DNA of 64,000 nucleotides, from assembly GCA_944323825.1 (NCBI GenBank), contig CALUTY010000009.1, positions 62,001 through 126,000 on the forward strand. The letters are read 5' to 3'. The translations under genes were made by a program, and so were the position numbers. Of the stretch, positions 17,350 to 26,261 are shown one piece after another (the first letter of the stretch is position 1; every line of letters starts with the position of its first letter). Source of the DNA: an uncultured Bacteroidales bacterium (GTDB taxonomy: Bacteria > Bacteroidota > Bacteroidia > Bacteroidales > UBA932). The notes under the pieces were generated by a model. That model ran no database searches. It was given only the letters and a program-made list of their open reading frames with translations, and was not told the DNA's origin.

Positions 17350-19345
17350 GTCCATCCATCTGGGGACACAGCCTTATCACCACCCCGTCCATCGCCGGCA
17401 CCCGCACCCTCAGTGTCCTTTCCGGATTCAGTTCCTCGCTGAACGGCATTCCCAGCCACTCGAAGGCATGCTCCGGAATCCGTATTTTCATATCCGCTTC
17501 CCTGCCCGAAAAATTCACGGCTATCAGCAGGGTTTCCTCCTCATGGTCACGCAGCCATACGAAATGCCTGTCTTTGTCAAAGCCTTCCGAACTGAAATTG
17601 CAATAGCACAGATCGTATGTAGTGCCGCTGTTTATCGCAGGGTCAGTCGCGGCGAACCTGAGCGCATTGTTGTATCTTCTGAACACTTCTCCGGCTATTT
17701 CATCATCTGTGCGGCTGACTGCGGCCTGCCTTCCTGCCGTCCCGTTATTTCTGACGATGCCGTATGAACCATCAGCGTAGCCTTTATATTCCCCGTTGTC
17801 TATCATCCTGTGCAGCCTGCTTACAGACTGCAGAGTCCACCAGTCGAATATGCTCGTACGGCCGTCCCTGCCGCTGAACCCTTCTTCATCCATCCCCCTC
17901 TCGCCCACTTCCTCTCCGAAATAGAGCATGAACGGGGCCCTGTTGAAATACAGGGACACATACAGGGCGGCAAACGAATTCCGTGCATCCTTGCCGAAAA
18001 ATTCAGATGCAAATCTCTGCTCATCATGATTTTCGAGAAAATTCAGCATATAGGGCTGGATGTCGCCGAGATATTGCCAGTTCCGTGTGATTCCGGTTGC
18101 AGACTGCCACAGCTCGACAGGCATCCCGTTGTCATCGGTATTCTTCTCCACCACTGCCCTCAATGTGTCATACAGCCCTGACTTGTCATAAAGGCAGTCG
18201 AATCCTGCTTCCCTGATATATTTTCTGTAAAGTTCCTTCTTGTAGACCTCGGCAATGAAGATGATGTCCGGAAATTCTTCCTTTATCTTGGCTATCATCC
18301 ATTTGAAGAACTCGGCAGGTACCAGTTCCACCATGTCACAGCGGAAGCCGTCAACTCCCATGGATGCCCAGAAGCGGACAATATGATACATCTTGTCCCA
18401 TGTGCTGTTGTGTGAATCACAATAATTTATCTTGACAGTCTCGTACCAGTCATTGACACTCGGACAGGCACTGTAGCAGTTGTTTCCCGTAGCCCTTGCC
18501 GGAGTCTCCTGATACGGCACCAGCAGTTCCCTGTACTGGTGCAGAAAGGCCATATACTCCTTCTGGGCCTTTTTTCTGGCGGCAGCGGAGAGCCCGGTCT
18601 TTTTCCCGTCAGAAGAGGCATCGCTTCCAGTGTCATTGCCTTCAGCCGGCACAAGTCCGAGTTCAGAGGCCTTGGTGAAAGCCTTCTCCACCAGCCACTG
18701 CGGCACAATCCTGTATTCTCTGGAGAAATCCGTTGCTTCAAGGTCCCTGCATTCCTGTGTGAATTCCGCATCATCAGGAAGCCTCAATGTTTCGCCGGGA
18801 TAATAGAAAAAGTCGTTGTCTTCGCACCAATGCACTCCCGTGTCGTCATTTTCCCCGAGAAGCGGCTCTCCAGCCGCCACCCTCGACTGGCGCGATATCT
18901 TTCCATAGTCCCTTGAAACATGATTGGGCACGAAATCCATTATGACCTTCAGACCTGCATCATGAGTCCTTTTCACCAGAGATTCGAATTCTTCCATCCT
19001 CCTGTCCGGGTCATCTGCCAGATACGGATTCACATCATAATAGTCTTCAATGGCATACGGAGACCCGGCCTCCCCCTTCACGAACTGCGGATGCGAAGGT
19101 ACGCAGCCCTGCCCCCCGGCCTTTGTGGAATGCCTCAGAATCCCGGTGAACCATACATGGGAACAGCCCAACCACCTGATATACTCAAGCGTCGGGCTGT
19201 CAATGTCTGAAAACTTCCCTGTCCCGTTGTCTTCAAGCGACCCCCGTTTCTTGAGGCCGCCGTCCGCATGTCCTTCCACGTCTGCAGTATTGTTTTTCCT
19301 GCCCCAAAGTCTGGGCAGCATCTGGTATATTATCATTTTCTCCAT
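17342..19345 (-). CDS. Alpha-amylase family (GH13) glycoside hydrolase
   Basis: A 667-residue protein beginning MEKMIIYQMLPRLWG, without a signal peptide, so probably cytoplasmic. GH13 motifs are in order: DFVPNH (137-142), GFRCD with nucleophile Asp337, IAEVY with acid/base Glu366, and ENHDEQR with Asp441. The C-terminal 100 residues form the usual beta domain. An insertion of about 90 residues around 190-290 contains a hydrophilic stretch (NDTGSDASSDGKK). It would act on internal alpha-1,4-glucans or imported maltodextrins. It is a single gene with no starch-uptake genes next to it. Start could also be the ATG at 19336. Confidence 0.88.
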   Translation of the reverse strand: MEKMIIYQMLPRLWGRKNNTADVEGHADGGLKKRGSLEDNGTGKFSDIDSPTLEYIRWLGCSHVWFTGILRHSTKAGGQGCVPSHPQFVKGEAGSPYAIEDYYDVNPYLADDPDRRMEEFESLVKRTHDAGLKVIMDFVPNHVSRDYGKISRQSRVAAGEPLLGENDDTGVHWCEDNDFFYYPGETLRLPDDAEFTQECRDLEATDFSREYRIVPQWLVEKAFTKASELGLVPAEGNDTGSDASSDGKKTGLSAAARKKAQKEYMAFLHQYRELLVPYQETPARATGNNCYSACPSVNDWYETVKINYCDSHNSTWDKMYHIVRFWASMGVDGFRCDMVELVPAEFFKWMIAKIKEEFPDIIFIAEVYKKELYRKYIREAGFDCLYDKSGLYDTLRAVVEKNTDDNGMPVELWQSATGITRNWQYLGDIQPYMLNFLENHDEQRFASEFFGKDARNSFAALYVSLYFNRAPFMLYFGEEVGERGMDEEGFSGRDGRTSIFDWWTLQSVSRLHRMIDNGEYKGYADGSYGIVRNNGTAGRQAAVSRTDDEIAGEVFRRYNNALRFAATDPAINSGTTYDLCYCNFSSEGFDKDRHFVWLRDHEEETLLIAVNFSGREADMKIRIPEHAFEWLGMPFSEELNPERTLRVRVPAMDGVVIRLCPQMDGRH

Positions 19346-19506
19346 AAAGGCATCTTGTTTTGACAGTCCCCTCTTCTTGCATTTTCAGTGCCAAACATAA
19401 TCTCATTCCGGGATTTCTTCCATATTGACATTCACTTCCTCCTTTCCGGACATATCAGGACAATTTTCCGGACTCGCCCAGGCCCGGACTCCGGCCGACA
19501 AGACAA

Positions 19507-19556
19507 CGGCTCCTGCCTTGCTTATGACAAGCAGTCATTCACAGAGGCAGGAGCCG
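19507..19556. terminator. Terminator-like hairpin with no adjacent gene
   Basis: CGGCTCCTGCCT (19507-19518) pairs perfectly with AGGCAGGAGCCG (19545-19556), with an inner TGCTT/AAGCA pairing. There is no T-run on either side. It may be the terminator of a lost gene or part of a small RNA. Confidence 0.5.
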
Positions 19557-19948
19557 CAGCTGATTTATTGAAAAAACTCTTACCACTCCAGAAAATGAAA
19601 ACATATTGATTATCAACAAGTTATCAACCACTCTCCTAAAAATTGGTGCGAAAAAATCTATTGCTAATGATAGACAGATTTTTCCACTCATTCCGGTTTT
19701 AATAGACATCGTCACAAATCTGATAGTTATCTATCTATTCCACTTTTTGCACTTCCCCACCTCGAACATCGTTGTTTACGGCATCAAAGATACGAAATAA
19801 ACGAATCTAATCGCACTATATTGTCGCTCCAATCTGTTTTTAGCTGAAATATAAAGGATTCAGAATATTCTCCTCACATGAAGCTAATCCTGAGACCCAT
19901 CTCTTCAATAAAATTCTGGGCGTTTCACAGAAAAATTACAATAGCTGT

Positions 19949-20013
19949 CTATCCGGTTATTTTCTTGAACAACCGGGTAAAATACTGGGGAGTCTGAAGG
20001 GAAAATGTAGAAT
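19949..20013 (-). pseudogene. AraC-family regulator remnant
   Basis: On the minus strand a short frame reads FSLQTPQYFTRLFKKITG and then stops (TAG). This is the second helix-turn-helix signature of AraC regulators, where TP(S/N)xYR would normally follow. Nothing upstream keeps the frame. It lies next to a truncated oxidoreductase on the opposite strand, a common AraC-regulator/target arrangement. Confidence 0.6.
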
Positions 20014-20048
20014 TTTACTACCGTCGCAGCTATAGCATATTTAGAAAG

Positions 20049-20234
20049 ATGAGAGCTGCGCAAATCAACAAATATTCAAAGAAAATCAATGTTGCCATAA
20101 ATGAAATTCCTGTACCGAAACCTGAAGACAATGAAATACTTGTAAAGGTGAAAGTTGCTGCCTTCAACCCCCTGGAAATTCTTCAGATAACCGGGAGCAT
20201 AAAGTTGATACAGGATTATACGATGTTGGCATAA
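20049..20234 (+). pseudogene. Quinone oxidoreductase/MDR-family N-terminal remnant
   Basis: The ATG opens 61 codons that read like the first 50 residues of a medium-chain dehydrogenase/quinone oxidoreductase (MRAAQINKYSK, then VPKPEDNEILVKVKVAAFNP). The frame ends prematurely at TMLA. A different frame goes on with DVGIIVEKVFQETE up to about 20270, perhaps a piece from later in the same gene. Family members have about 310-340 residues, so more than 80% is missing. Confidence 0.65.
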
Positions 20235-20272
20235 TTGTAGAGAAAGTTTTTCAAGAAACAGAAAACATTTTA

Positions 20273-20352
20273 CTTGAATTTAATAGAATTTTATATATCT
20301 TTGCAAAAAGATGTGAAAAAATCACATCTAAAAACAAAAGGAGGTTCCTATG
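20273..20352 (+). promoter_or_regulatory. Strong orphan promoter with palindrome, Shine-Dalgarno and ATG
   Basis: TTG (20274-20276), 19 bases, TATCTTTG (20296-20303): a very good promoter. A perfect palindrome follows (AGATGTGA, 20309-20316; TCACATCT, 20322-20329; AAAAA loop) at the predicted transcript start. Then come AGGAGG (20339-20344) and an ATG at 20350. A full Shine-Dalgarno site is unusual in this window. The ATG opens only 22 codons, which run antisense into the end of the acetyltransferase remnant, so the gene once served here seems lost. Confidence 0.65.
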
Positions 20353-20356
20353 TTAA

Positions 20357-20713
20357 TTAGACTACATCAGTACTGCCCAAATATTCACATATCGTCCGTT
20401 TCAGGGCCTCTGTCATAATGCCTCTGCCCCAATATGGCTCGGCAAGCCAGTATCCTGCCTCCGCACTGAAACGCTCCACATCAGAACCTCTTGTGAAACT
20501 GATATTGCCGGCTGCCTCACCGCCTATCTCAACACAATAGTTTCCCTGCTCTTCCTGTCCCTCAGCGGACCTTATGAATTCCTCCGCATCCTTTTCCGTA
20601 TATGGATATGGAAGGGAGTCACGGCAGTTATCCCATATTTTCCTGTTGTTCAGATGACTTGCCAGTGATCCGATATCATTTTCCGTCCACTTCCTTATCC
20701 TGAATGTCTCCAT
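20357..20713 (-). pseudogene. Truncated GNAT N-acetyltransferase (RimJ/RimL type)
   Basis: The 118 codons begin METFRIRKWTENDIGSLASHL and contain the acetyl-CoA-binding region (EAGYWLAEPYWGRGIMTEAL), typical of RimJ/RimL acetyltransferases. Family members have about 165-180 residues. This one stops after STDVV, just before the usual C-terminal strands (normally followed by an A-x-N-x-A-S helix). The cut coincides with the orphan ATG at 20350 on the other strand, so a rearrangement junction probably lies at about 20353-20357. It may be non-functional. Confidence 0.65.
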
Positions 20714-20960
20714 AACTCCATAATATAATTCCGGTGACGGACGAAGTTAGCGTTTTTCATCCATAAAAACTATTGCCTGACGACAAGATCCGGCAGAGCA
20801 GTAAATTTGTTGTTCTCTTTCTGCGATATACGAAAAATGACGGTCTGTCATAATTGCAAACTGCCGAGTTATTATCGGGATTCGGGCTAAGTCATTTGCG
20901 GGAGTAAACTCCTGTCGCCCTCACTCCCAATGCCTTGCATTTTATCAATTCTAACACGCC

Positions 20961-21003
20961 GAAGAGGCTGCACCGTAATTTTTAATTACGACACAGCCTC
21001 TTC
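20961..21003 (-). terminator. Terminator hairpin after the nine-gene operon
   Basis: GAAGAGGCTG (20961-20970) pairs with CAGCCTCTTC (20994-21003), and the inner CGTAAT (20974-20979) with ATTACG (20985-20990). It sits 20 bases past the stop of the GH20 gene. The rest of the 309 bases between 20714 and 21022 shows no gene. Confidence 0.7.
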
Positions 21004-21022
21004 AATCAGTTCTTCCAGCTGT

Positions 21023-22681
21023 TTATTCCCTGTTACCGAGAATGTGCTTTGCATAGGTGTAGCCGGCGGCATCATATCTGGCGCAGAGCTCCGGGGCGCT
21101 GCCGAGGAAGCGTTCCCACGACCTGTTCCCCGGCTGGCACCACTGGACTTCGCTGAGGGCGGCAAGCCTGGGGAGAAGCATATATTCAAGATGGTCGTCT
21201 CCGGAGATGTATTCGGTCCACATGTTTGCCTGCACACCGAGGATATGGGCTTTCTGTTCGTCTGTCATGTCTGCGGTAAAAGGCTCGAATGAGTAGCATT
21301 TCTCCACAGGGACATAACCTCCTATGGCCAGGGGTTCGTTCTCCCTCTCCTCTGACTGGTAATAGTCCAGATAGAGATACTCGTATGGTGTCATTATCAC
21401 ATCATGCCCGAGCCTTGCGGCCTCCTGGCCTCCGCTTGTCCCGCGCCATGACATCACTGTCGCATCTGGCGATATCTGTCCCTCAAGGATTTCATCCCAT
21501 GCTATAATCCTGCGGCCGCGCTCAGCCAGGAACTTTTCCATCCTTTCCGACACATAGCTCTGGAGATAATGTTCGGCAGAATATTTCCCGTCATCCTTAA
21601 GGCCCAGCTCAGCAATTTTCTTCTGGCAGTACGGACAATGCGCCCAGCGTACCTTAGGACATTCATCCCCTCCTATATGGATATATTCCGAAGGGAAGAG
21701 CTCGCATATTTCCGAAAGGACATCCTCAAGAAATTCCATTGTGGACTCCCGTCCCACACAGAGGACATCATCTGAAATCCCCCATTTCTGCCACACCTCA
21801 TAAGGACCTCCCGTGCATCCCAGCTCTGGATATGCGGCCAGTGCAGCCACCATATGTCCGGGCAGGTCAATCTCAGGAATGACAGTTATTCCCCTTGCCG
21901 CCGCATAGGAGACGACTTCCCTTATCTGGTCCTGCGTATACCACATGCCTTCGCCGTATGGCTTCCCGTCATATACACTGCTGCTGTCAAGATGTCCTAC
22001 AAGGGTCTGCCGGCGGATAGAGCCGATGCCGGTAAGTTTCGGATACTTCCTTATCTGCACCCTCCATCCCTGGTCATCGGTAAGATGCCAGTGAAGGGTG
22101 TTGAGCTTATGGATTTCCATAATGTCGATATAGCGCTTCACCATATCCACACCGAAGAAATGGCGGGCCACATCCAGGTGCAGGCCACGGTATCCGAAGC
22201 GCGGGCTGTCAGATATCCTGCAGCACGGTACTGACCAGTCCTCCCCGGCAGCAAGCGAATCGCCATAGACTGCAGGAGGAAGCATCTGTCTGAATGTCTG
22301 CAGCCCCCAGTTGAATCCGCGCAGCGAAGAGGCCCTCAGAATGACACGCCTCCTCCCCACTTCGAGCACATAGGCCTCACCGGAAAGTGAAGTGTCACGT
22401 ATAAGGTTCACTCCCTTCCCCTTGTGCCCGGATATGAAACGGCTTTCCTGTCCTGTCACCAGCGAGAGCCTGTCAGCAAAACGCATGGCAAGTGCCGCCA
22501 CCGCAGTATCGGCATCGCCGGTATACCTTATATCCGCACCCGCGGCATCAAAGGCACCACACTTGAGTTCCACATTCTGCGGAAATGGTACGATATCCGG
22601 ATTTTCTGCTGCTGGCCTGCAGCATGAAGCTGCCATGAAAAAGGCAGCGGCAAGCGAAATCAATCTGTTACCGATAATCAT
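21023..22681 (-). CDS. Beta-N-acetylhexosaminidase, GH20 lipoprotein
   Basis: A 552-residue lipoprotein (lipobox FMAASC, Cys20). The N-terminal GH20b-like domain covers about 25-155 and the catalytic barrel about 160-500. The GH20 catalytic pair is Asp339-Glu340 (HIGGDECPK), and other conserved parts are YRGLHLDVARHF and HWHLTDDQGWR. The enzyme removes terminal beta-GlcNAc or beta-GalNAc by substrate-assisted catalysis, at the cell surface or in the periplasm. Its ATG overlaps the TGA of the sigma-factor gene (ATGA, 22678-22681), so translation is probably coupled. It is the last gene of the operon and gives the best clue that the substrate carries N-acetylhexosamine. Confidence 0.92.
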   Translation of the reverse strand: MIIGNRLISLAAAFFMAASCCRPAAENPDIVPFPQNVELKCGAFDAAGADIRYTGDADTAVAALAMRFADRLSLVTGQESRFISGHKGKGVNLIRDTSLSGEAYVLEVGRRRVILRASSLRGFNWGLQTFRQMLPPAVYGDSLAAGEDWSVPCCRISDSPRFGYRGLHLDVARHFFGVDMVKRYIDIMEIHKLNTLHWHLTDDQGWRVQIRKYPKLTGIGSIRRQTLVGHLDSSSVYDGKPYGEGMWYTQDQIREVVSYAAARGITVIPEIDLPGHMVAALAAYPELGCTGGPYEVWQKWGISDDVLCVGRESTMEFLEDVLSEICELFPSEYIHIGGDECPKVRWAHCPYCQKKIAELGLKDDGKYSAEHYLQSYVSERMEKFLAERGRRIIAWDEILEGQISPDATVMSWRGTSGGQEAARLGHDVIMTPYEYLYLDYYQSEERENEPLAIGGYVPVEKCYSFEPFTADMTDEQKAHILGVQANMWTEYISGDDHLEYMLLPRLAALSEVQWCQPGNRSWERFLGSAPELCARYDAAGYTYAKHILGNRE

Positions 22682-23211
22682 GATAATGTGTTTTTCAGGT
22701 CTTTGAGGGCCAGGTAAATATGGCGTTCGACCGTACGTTCGGACAGTCCCAGAGCTTCGGCTATCTCCCTTGAGGAGAGATGCCGGTATCGCGACATCAG
22801 GAAGATCCGGCGTCTCTGGGGAGGCATGGCCCGGACAATGCCCTCTATTGTCCGGGAGGCTTCCTTTCCCATCATATTGGCCTCTATGTCTCCGGAATTG
22901 TCCTCGACATCCGGAAGATCACAGCGTACGACCGACTGGTTGTATTTCAGATACAGATAGTCATAGATCTCATTGCGGATACTGACAAGGAGATAGTTGG
23001 ATAGGGAACGGTCCTCATCCAGCCTTTCCCTGCCGACCCACAATTTCAGGAACACATTCTGGAGTATGTCTTCAGCGGCATCCCCATCATTGAGCAATGC
23101 ACAGGCGAAGGCGTAGAACCTGTCATAGTACTTTCTGAAAAGTTCTTCGAAGGCCCTGCTGTCACCATGCCTTATGCTTCGTATCAGCTGTTTGTCTGAA
23201 GGCATATCCAT
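22678..23211 (-). CDS. ECF-type RNA polymerase sigma factor
   Basis: A 177-residue sigma-70 factor of the extracytoplasmic-function type. Region 2 covers about 20-90 (FEELFRKYYDRFYAFACAL, then AAEDILQNVFLKLW). Region 4 covers about 120-175 (MPPQRRRIFLMSRYRHLSSREIAEALGLSERTV). In Bacteroidales such sigmas are held by a FecR anti-sigma protein until a SusC-type receptor signals. Here fecR is the first gene of the same operon, about 9.5 kb upstream, and this is the eighth. It starts 7 bases after the preceding lipoprotein gene and overlaps the GH20 start by four bases. It probably activates its own operon. Confidence 0.92.
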   Translation of the reverse strand: MDMPSDKQLIRSIRHGDSRAFEELFRKYYDRFYAFACALLNDGDAAEDILQNVFLKLWVGRERLDEDRSLSNYLLVSIRNEIYDYLYLKYNQSVVRCDLPDVEDNSGDIEANMMGKEASRTIEGIVRAMPPQRRRIFLMSRYRHLSSREIAEALGLSERTVERHIYLALKDLKNTLS

Positions 23212-23218
23212 ATTCCGC

Positions 23219-24421
23219 TCAGAAAATTTCTATGAGTCTGATTGTATGGGAAGTCGCAGAAGAGACATAGGCACTCATGCAGTTGTCTGCGACATATACA
23301 TCCGACGGGTAGAAGCCACTGGCTACTGTCTCTATCTTTCCTCTGGTGAAATCTCCGGAGTCATCAGGGGTAAGCCTGCGCACTATCTGGTTGGAGATAT
23401 CTGTAAACCAGATGGAACCGTCTTTTGCTGCATACAGTCCGTTGGTCTGGCCGACACTTGCGGTCGACGTGTCTCCGGCATTGCCGTTCGGGTTTTCCGA
23501 CTTGGCATAGCTGCCGTTGCCTGCTATAGCTACAGGCTCCCCGTCCCCTTCGACCATGTACATGTATCCGGCTGTAGTGGAACCTATGAACATGCGTCCT
23601 TCAGCATCAAGGGACAGACATGTAGGATATGTTATGTCGTATGTCTTCACAACCACTCCTCCTGACACCTTATAGACCTTGTTGTTGTTCCTGCTGGCCA
23701 CCCACATGGCCCCATTGCCGTCAAACTCGACATCCATAGGGTTATCCAGTTCGCCTCCCGTGAATGCAACCGTAGAAAGTGTGCCGTCGGAGGCAATCCT
23801 GTACACTGCCTTCTTGTCCTTGGCTGTGAAATAGAAACTGCCTTCAGCATCAAAGCAGCAGTGCCAAGGGAGTTCGGTCCTGGCCACCGTTGTCACATTA
23901 TAGTTCCTGTCCATCTTGCGGATGGCCCATCCGGAAGTTCCGCGCTGCGTAATCCAGAGATTTCCGCTGCGGTCCATGGCAAGACCTTCCGGCTGGTGAA
24001 TCTTGGCAGAAGAACCGTTCCCATCCTCAAAGCCGACAGATCCTCCGGCTATGGTTGAAAGGATGTATTCATGCTCAGGCTTTTCCTTATATTCGAATTG
24101 AAGGCCTGTCACTGTGCCTTTCGGGGTAGTGACTGTTATGGTATAGATTCCCGGCTCCTGTTCAGGAAGCACGATTGTCAGATCCCAGGCATTGTATTCC
24201 AGTACCTGAGCCTCAAGTTCTCCGACAAGCACATGGTTTTCACCGAATTCCCCGCTGAAATTCCTTCCGAGGATTTTGACTATGCCTCCGGAATATCCTG
24301 ATGATGGTGAAACGCTGGCCAGCTGAAGTTCCGTCACAGATGCCACATACTTGTCACCGCTGCAGGAGGCCATGATGGCTCCTGCGGCAATGGCTGTCAT
24401 TATTATTGAAATTGGTCTCAT
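23219..24421 (-). CDS. IPT/TIG and NHL-propeller surface lipoprotein
   Basis: A 400-residue lipoprotein (IMASC, then SGDKY). One IPT/TIG immunoglobulin-like domain (about 28-115) is followed by a propeller with NHL-type repeats (about 120-400), for example GLAMDRSGNLWITQRG, PMDVEFDGNGAMWVASRN and LSLDAEGRMFIGST. Proteins of this type sit beside SusC/SusD pairs and are thought to bind glycans at the cell surface, in the place SusE/SusF take in the starch system. The ligand is unknown. Its start and the stop of the upstream relative share one base (TAATG). Confidence 0.85.
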   Translation of the reverse strand: MRPISIIMTAIAAGAIMASCSGDKYVASVTELQLASVSPSSGYSGGIVKILGRNFSGEFGENHVLVGELEAQVLEYNAWDLTIVLPEQEPGIYTITVTTPKGTVTGLQFEYKEKPEHEYILSTIAGGSVGFEDGNGSSAKIHQPEGLAMDRSGNLWITQRGTSGWAIRKMDRNYNVTTVARTELPWHCCFDAEGSFYFTAKDKKAVYRIASDGTLSTVAFTGGELDNPMDVEFDGNGAMWVASRNNNKVYKVSGGVVVKTYDITYPTCLSLDAEGRMFIGSTTAGYMYMVEGDGEPVAIAGNGSYAKSENPNGNAGDTSTASVGQTNGLYAAKDGSIWFTDISNQIVRRLTPDDSGDFTRGKIETVASGFYPSDVYVADNCMSAYVSSATSHTIRLIEIF

Positions 24422-26256
24422 TATCTGTAGTATATTTTTCTTATTGTCACATTTGCAGTACCGTCTATCATGTAGATGGTCTTTTCATTCTCTGCGAAAC
24501 AGATTCCGTTAGGATATACGAATCTCGCTACCGTACTCAGGCCGTCCTGATGTCCTTTGGATGTGTCATAGGCCTTTCCGGCAATAGTTGTGATTGTTCC
24601 TGCCGCATAATTGCCATCAGGACCCGGTCTGAATTCCCTGAGCGTACCTCCTCCGGCTATATCACAGAAATATACGGTACCGTCCTCCGCACATATCGCA
24701 CCCTCCACCTGACGCACTGTTGCGGTAAGAGGGTTTCCTGCTTCGCCGTCAGTGTAGTTGTCAGCATTGCTGTGTGCTGTACCTGTTCCGGCTACAACCG
24801 TATTCTCCCCTGTCGTCAGGTCGATCATCCTTATGTATCCGTTACCGTTGCTGAATACAAAGACCTTTGACCCGTCATGGCTCAGGAGCATTGTATCAAA
24901 CAGTTTCATTCCTGTGAGGTCATACCTGTCCAGAACTGCCCCGTCCCTGATTTTTACGACAGAACCGTTTCCTGTACCGCTGTTTCCCCTCAGCAGGAGA
25001 TAGATATTGTCATCGCTGTCAATCGCCACGTCCATAGGATTCATTCCTGTTGTCACAAGATTCTCTACAGCATATTCGGAAAGCACGCCTCCGCTGGTAT
25101 ATGCAAGCAGTTTTCCTGTTCCTTTGGCCGCAATATAGAGAGTTTCTTCCGAATCAAGGGCACATCCCCACGGGTAAGCGCCGGTGAGCATCGCATTGTC
25201 TGTCTGGTTGACGAGCTTGGTGAACATGTAGTCTGATGTCATCATATAGATTCCGTGGTCTTTGTTGCGGAATGTCATCAGATAGTTCCCGTCACTCCTG
25301 CGGACAATTTCCTGTCCGTACCACATTCGTGCGTCAGAACCTGTACCCTCTACATTTCCTGTCACTCCGGAAGGGACTCCAAGTACCGTTTCAACCCTCC
25401 AGCAGCCGGAATATGTAAATTCTCCTCCGGACGCCGTCCTCCCGCCGACAGTGACAGCAAAGCTGTAAGTGCCTTCAGGATTGTCTGGAACAGTCACAAC
25501 AAGTTCCTCCAGCGAAGAGGAAATGACCGGTGCAACCACACCATTTATGGTAACCTCATTTTCAGCAGGCACTTCACTGAAGCCCTCGCCACTGATTGTG
25601 ACTTCCACACCTTCCGCCCCAGAAACAGGCTGGTTGGATGTGACAAGCAGTTCGACATATCTGAAAGGCACACTGGAAGTCTGGCCGTCCATAGTCACCT
25701 TAACTTCAACATTTCCCCTCCCGTGTTCAGGCACTATCACTTCAAGTGAATTGGCAGTTGCCTTCACAACTTCCGCTTCAGTTCCTCCGAAAGTCACGAT
25801 ATTGTCGGCCGGGAATGTGCTGAAATTTTCTCCGGATATGGTCACAATATCTCCGGGATATCCGTAGGATGGTATGACAGACGATACCGACATTACTATT
25901 TCCGGAAGTTCGCCATATGTGAATTCCAGTGCGCCTGAAGCCTCCTTGCCATTTACTGACACCCTGACTTCAACATCCCCCAGAGAATGCTCCGGCATAG
26001 TGAGTGTCAGCCTGTTTCTTGCCGCAGCACTGACCGGCACTTCCGTACCGTCGACAGTCACAGTATTCTCTTCTGGATTTTCAGAGAAATATTCTCCTGA
26101 AATAATGGCAGTACATCCGGAATATCCGGTGCCCGGCACTATGGAAATCAGTTTCGGTGCCGGAGTCTCCGTCTCAAGGCCAGTCCCGTTTTCGCATGCG
26201 GCAATGCCCGTAAGGGCCAATGCACAGAGCAGTATTCTTGTATATATCCTTTTCAT
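24421..26256 (-). CDS. Triple IPT/TIG and NHL-propeller surface lipoprotein
   Basis: A 611-residue lipoprotein (GIAACENG). Three IPT/TIG domains follow each other (about 35-115, 118-205 and 208-290), each with a GYSG/GYPG turn and an ISGExFS strand. A C-terminal NHL-type propeller runs from about 295 to 611. It is a longer version of the next gene; the extra TIG modules may hold the propeller further from the membrane. The two are 1-base-overlapping neighbours and probably arose by duplication. Likely a glycan-binding partner of the SusC/D pair (inference). Confidence 0.85.
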   Translation of the reverse strand: MKRIYTRILLCALALTGIAACENGTGLETETPAPKLISIVPGTGYSGCTAIISGEYFSENPEENTVTVDGTEVPVSAAARNRLTLTMPEHSLGDVEVRVSVNGKEASGALEFTYGELPEIVMSVSSVIPSYGYPGDIVTISGENFSTFPADNIVTFGGTEAEVVKATANSLEVIVPEHGRGNVEVKVTMDGQTSSVPFRYVELLVTSNQPVSGAEGVEVTISGEGFSEVPAENEVTINGVVAPVISSSLEELVVTVPDNPEGTYSFAVTVGGRTASGGEFTYSGCWRVETVLGVPSGVTGNVEGTGSDARMWYGQEIVRRSDGNYLMTFRNKDHGIYMMTSDYMFTKLVNQTDNAMLTGAYPWGCALDSEETLYIAAKGTGKLLAYTSGGVLSEYAVENLVTTGMNPMDVAIDSDDNIYLLLRGNSGTGNGSVVKIRDGAVLDRYDLTGMKLFDTMLLSHDGSKVFVFSNGNGYIRMIDLTTGENTVVAGTGTAHSNADNYTDGEAGNPLTATVRQVEGAICAEDGTVYFCDIAGGGTLREFRPGPDGNYAAGTITTIAGKAYDTSKGHQDGLSTVARFVYPNGICFAENEKTIYMIDGTANVTIRKIYYR

Positions 26257-26261
26257 TGCTG

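Larger units (their letters stand above)
19346..20048. other. 703-base region with remnants and a strong hairpin, no intact gene
   Basis: Increasingly AT-rich to the right. It contains the inverted repeat at 19507-19556, two TTATCAAC-type nonamers at 19610-19629, a -7-like TATCTTTG on the minus strand near 19787-19794, and the AraC remnant at 19949-20013. No open frame has supporting evidence. Confidence 0.6.

Noticed and set aside
19610..19629. Two TTATCAAC(A/C) nonamers resembling DnaA boxes
   Set aside because: Each differs from TTATCCACA; only two are seen and no dnaA, dnaN or other origin gene is near. Not enough for an origin call.
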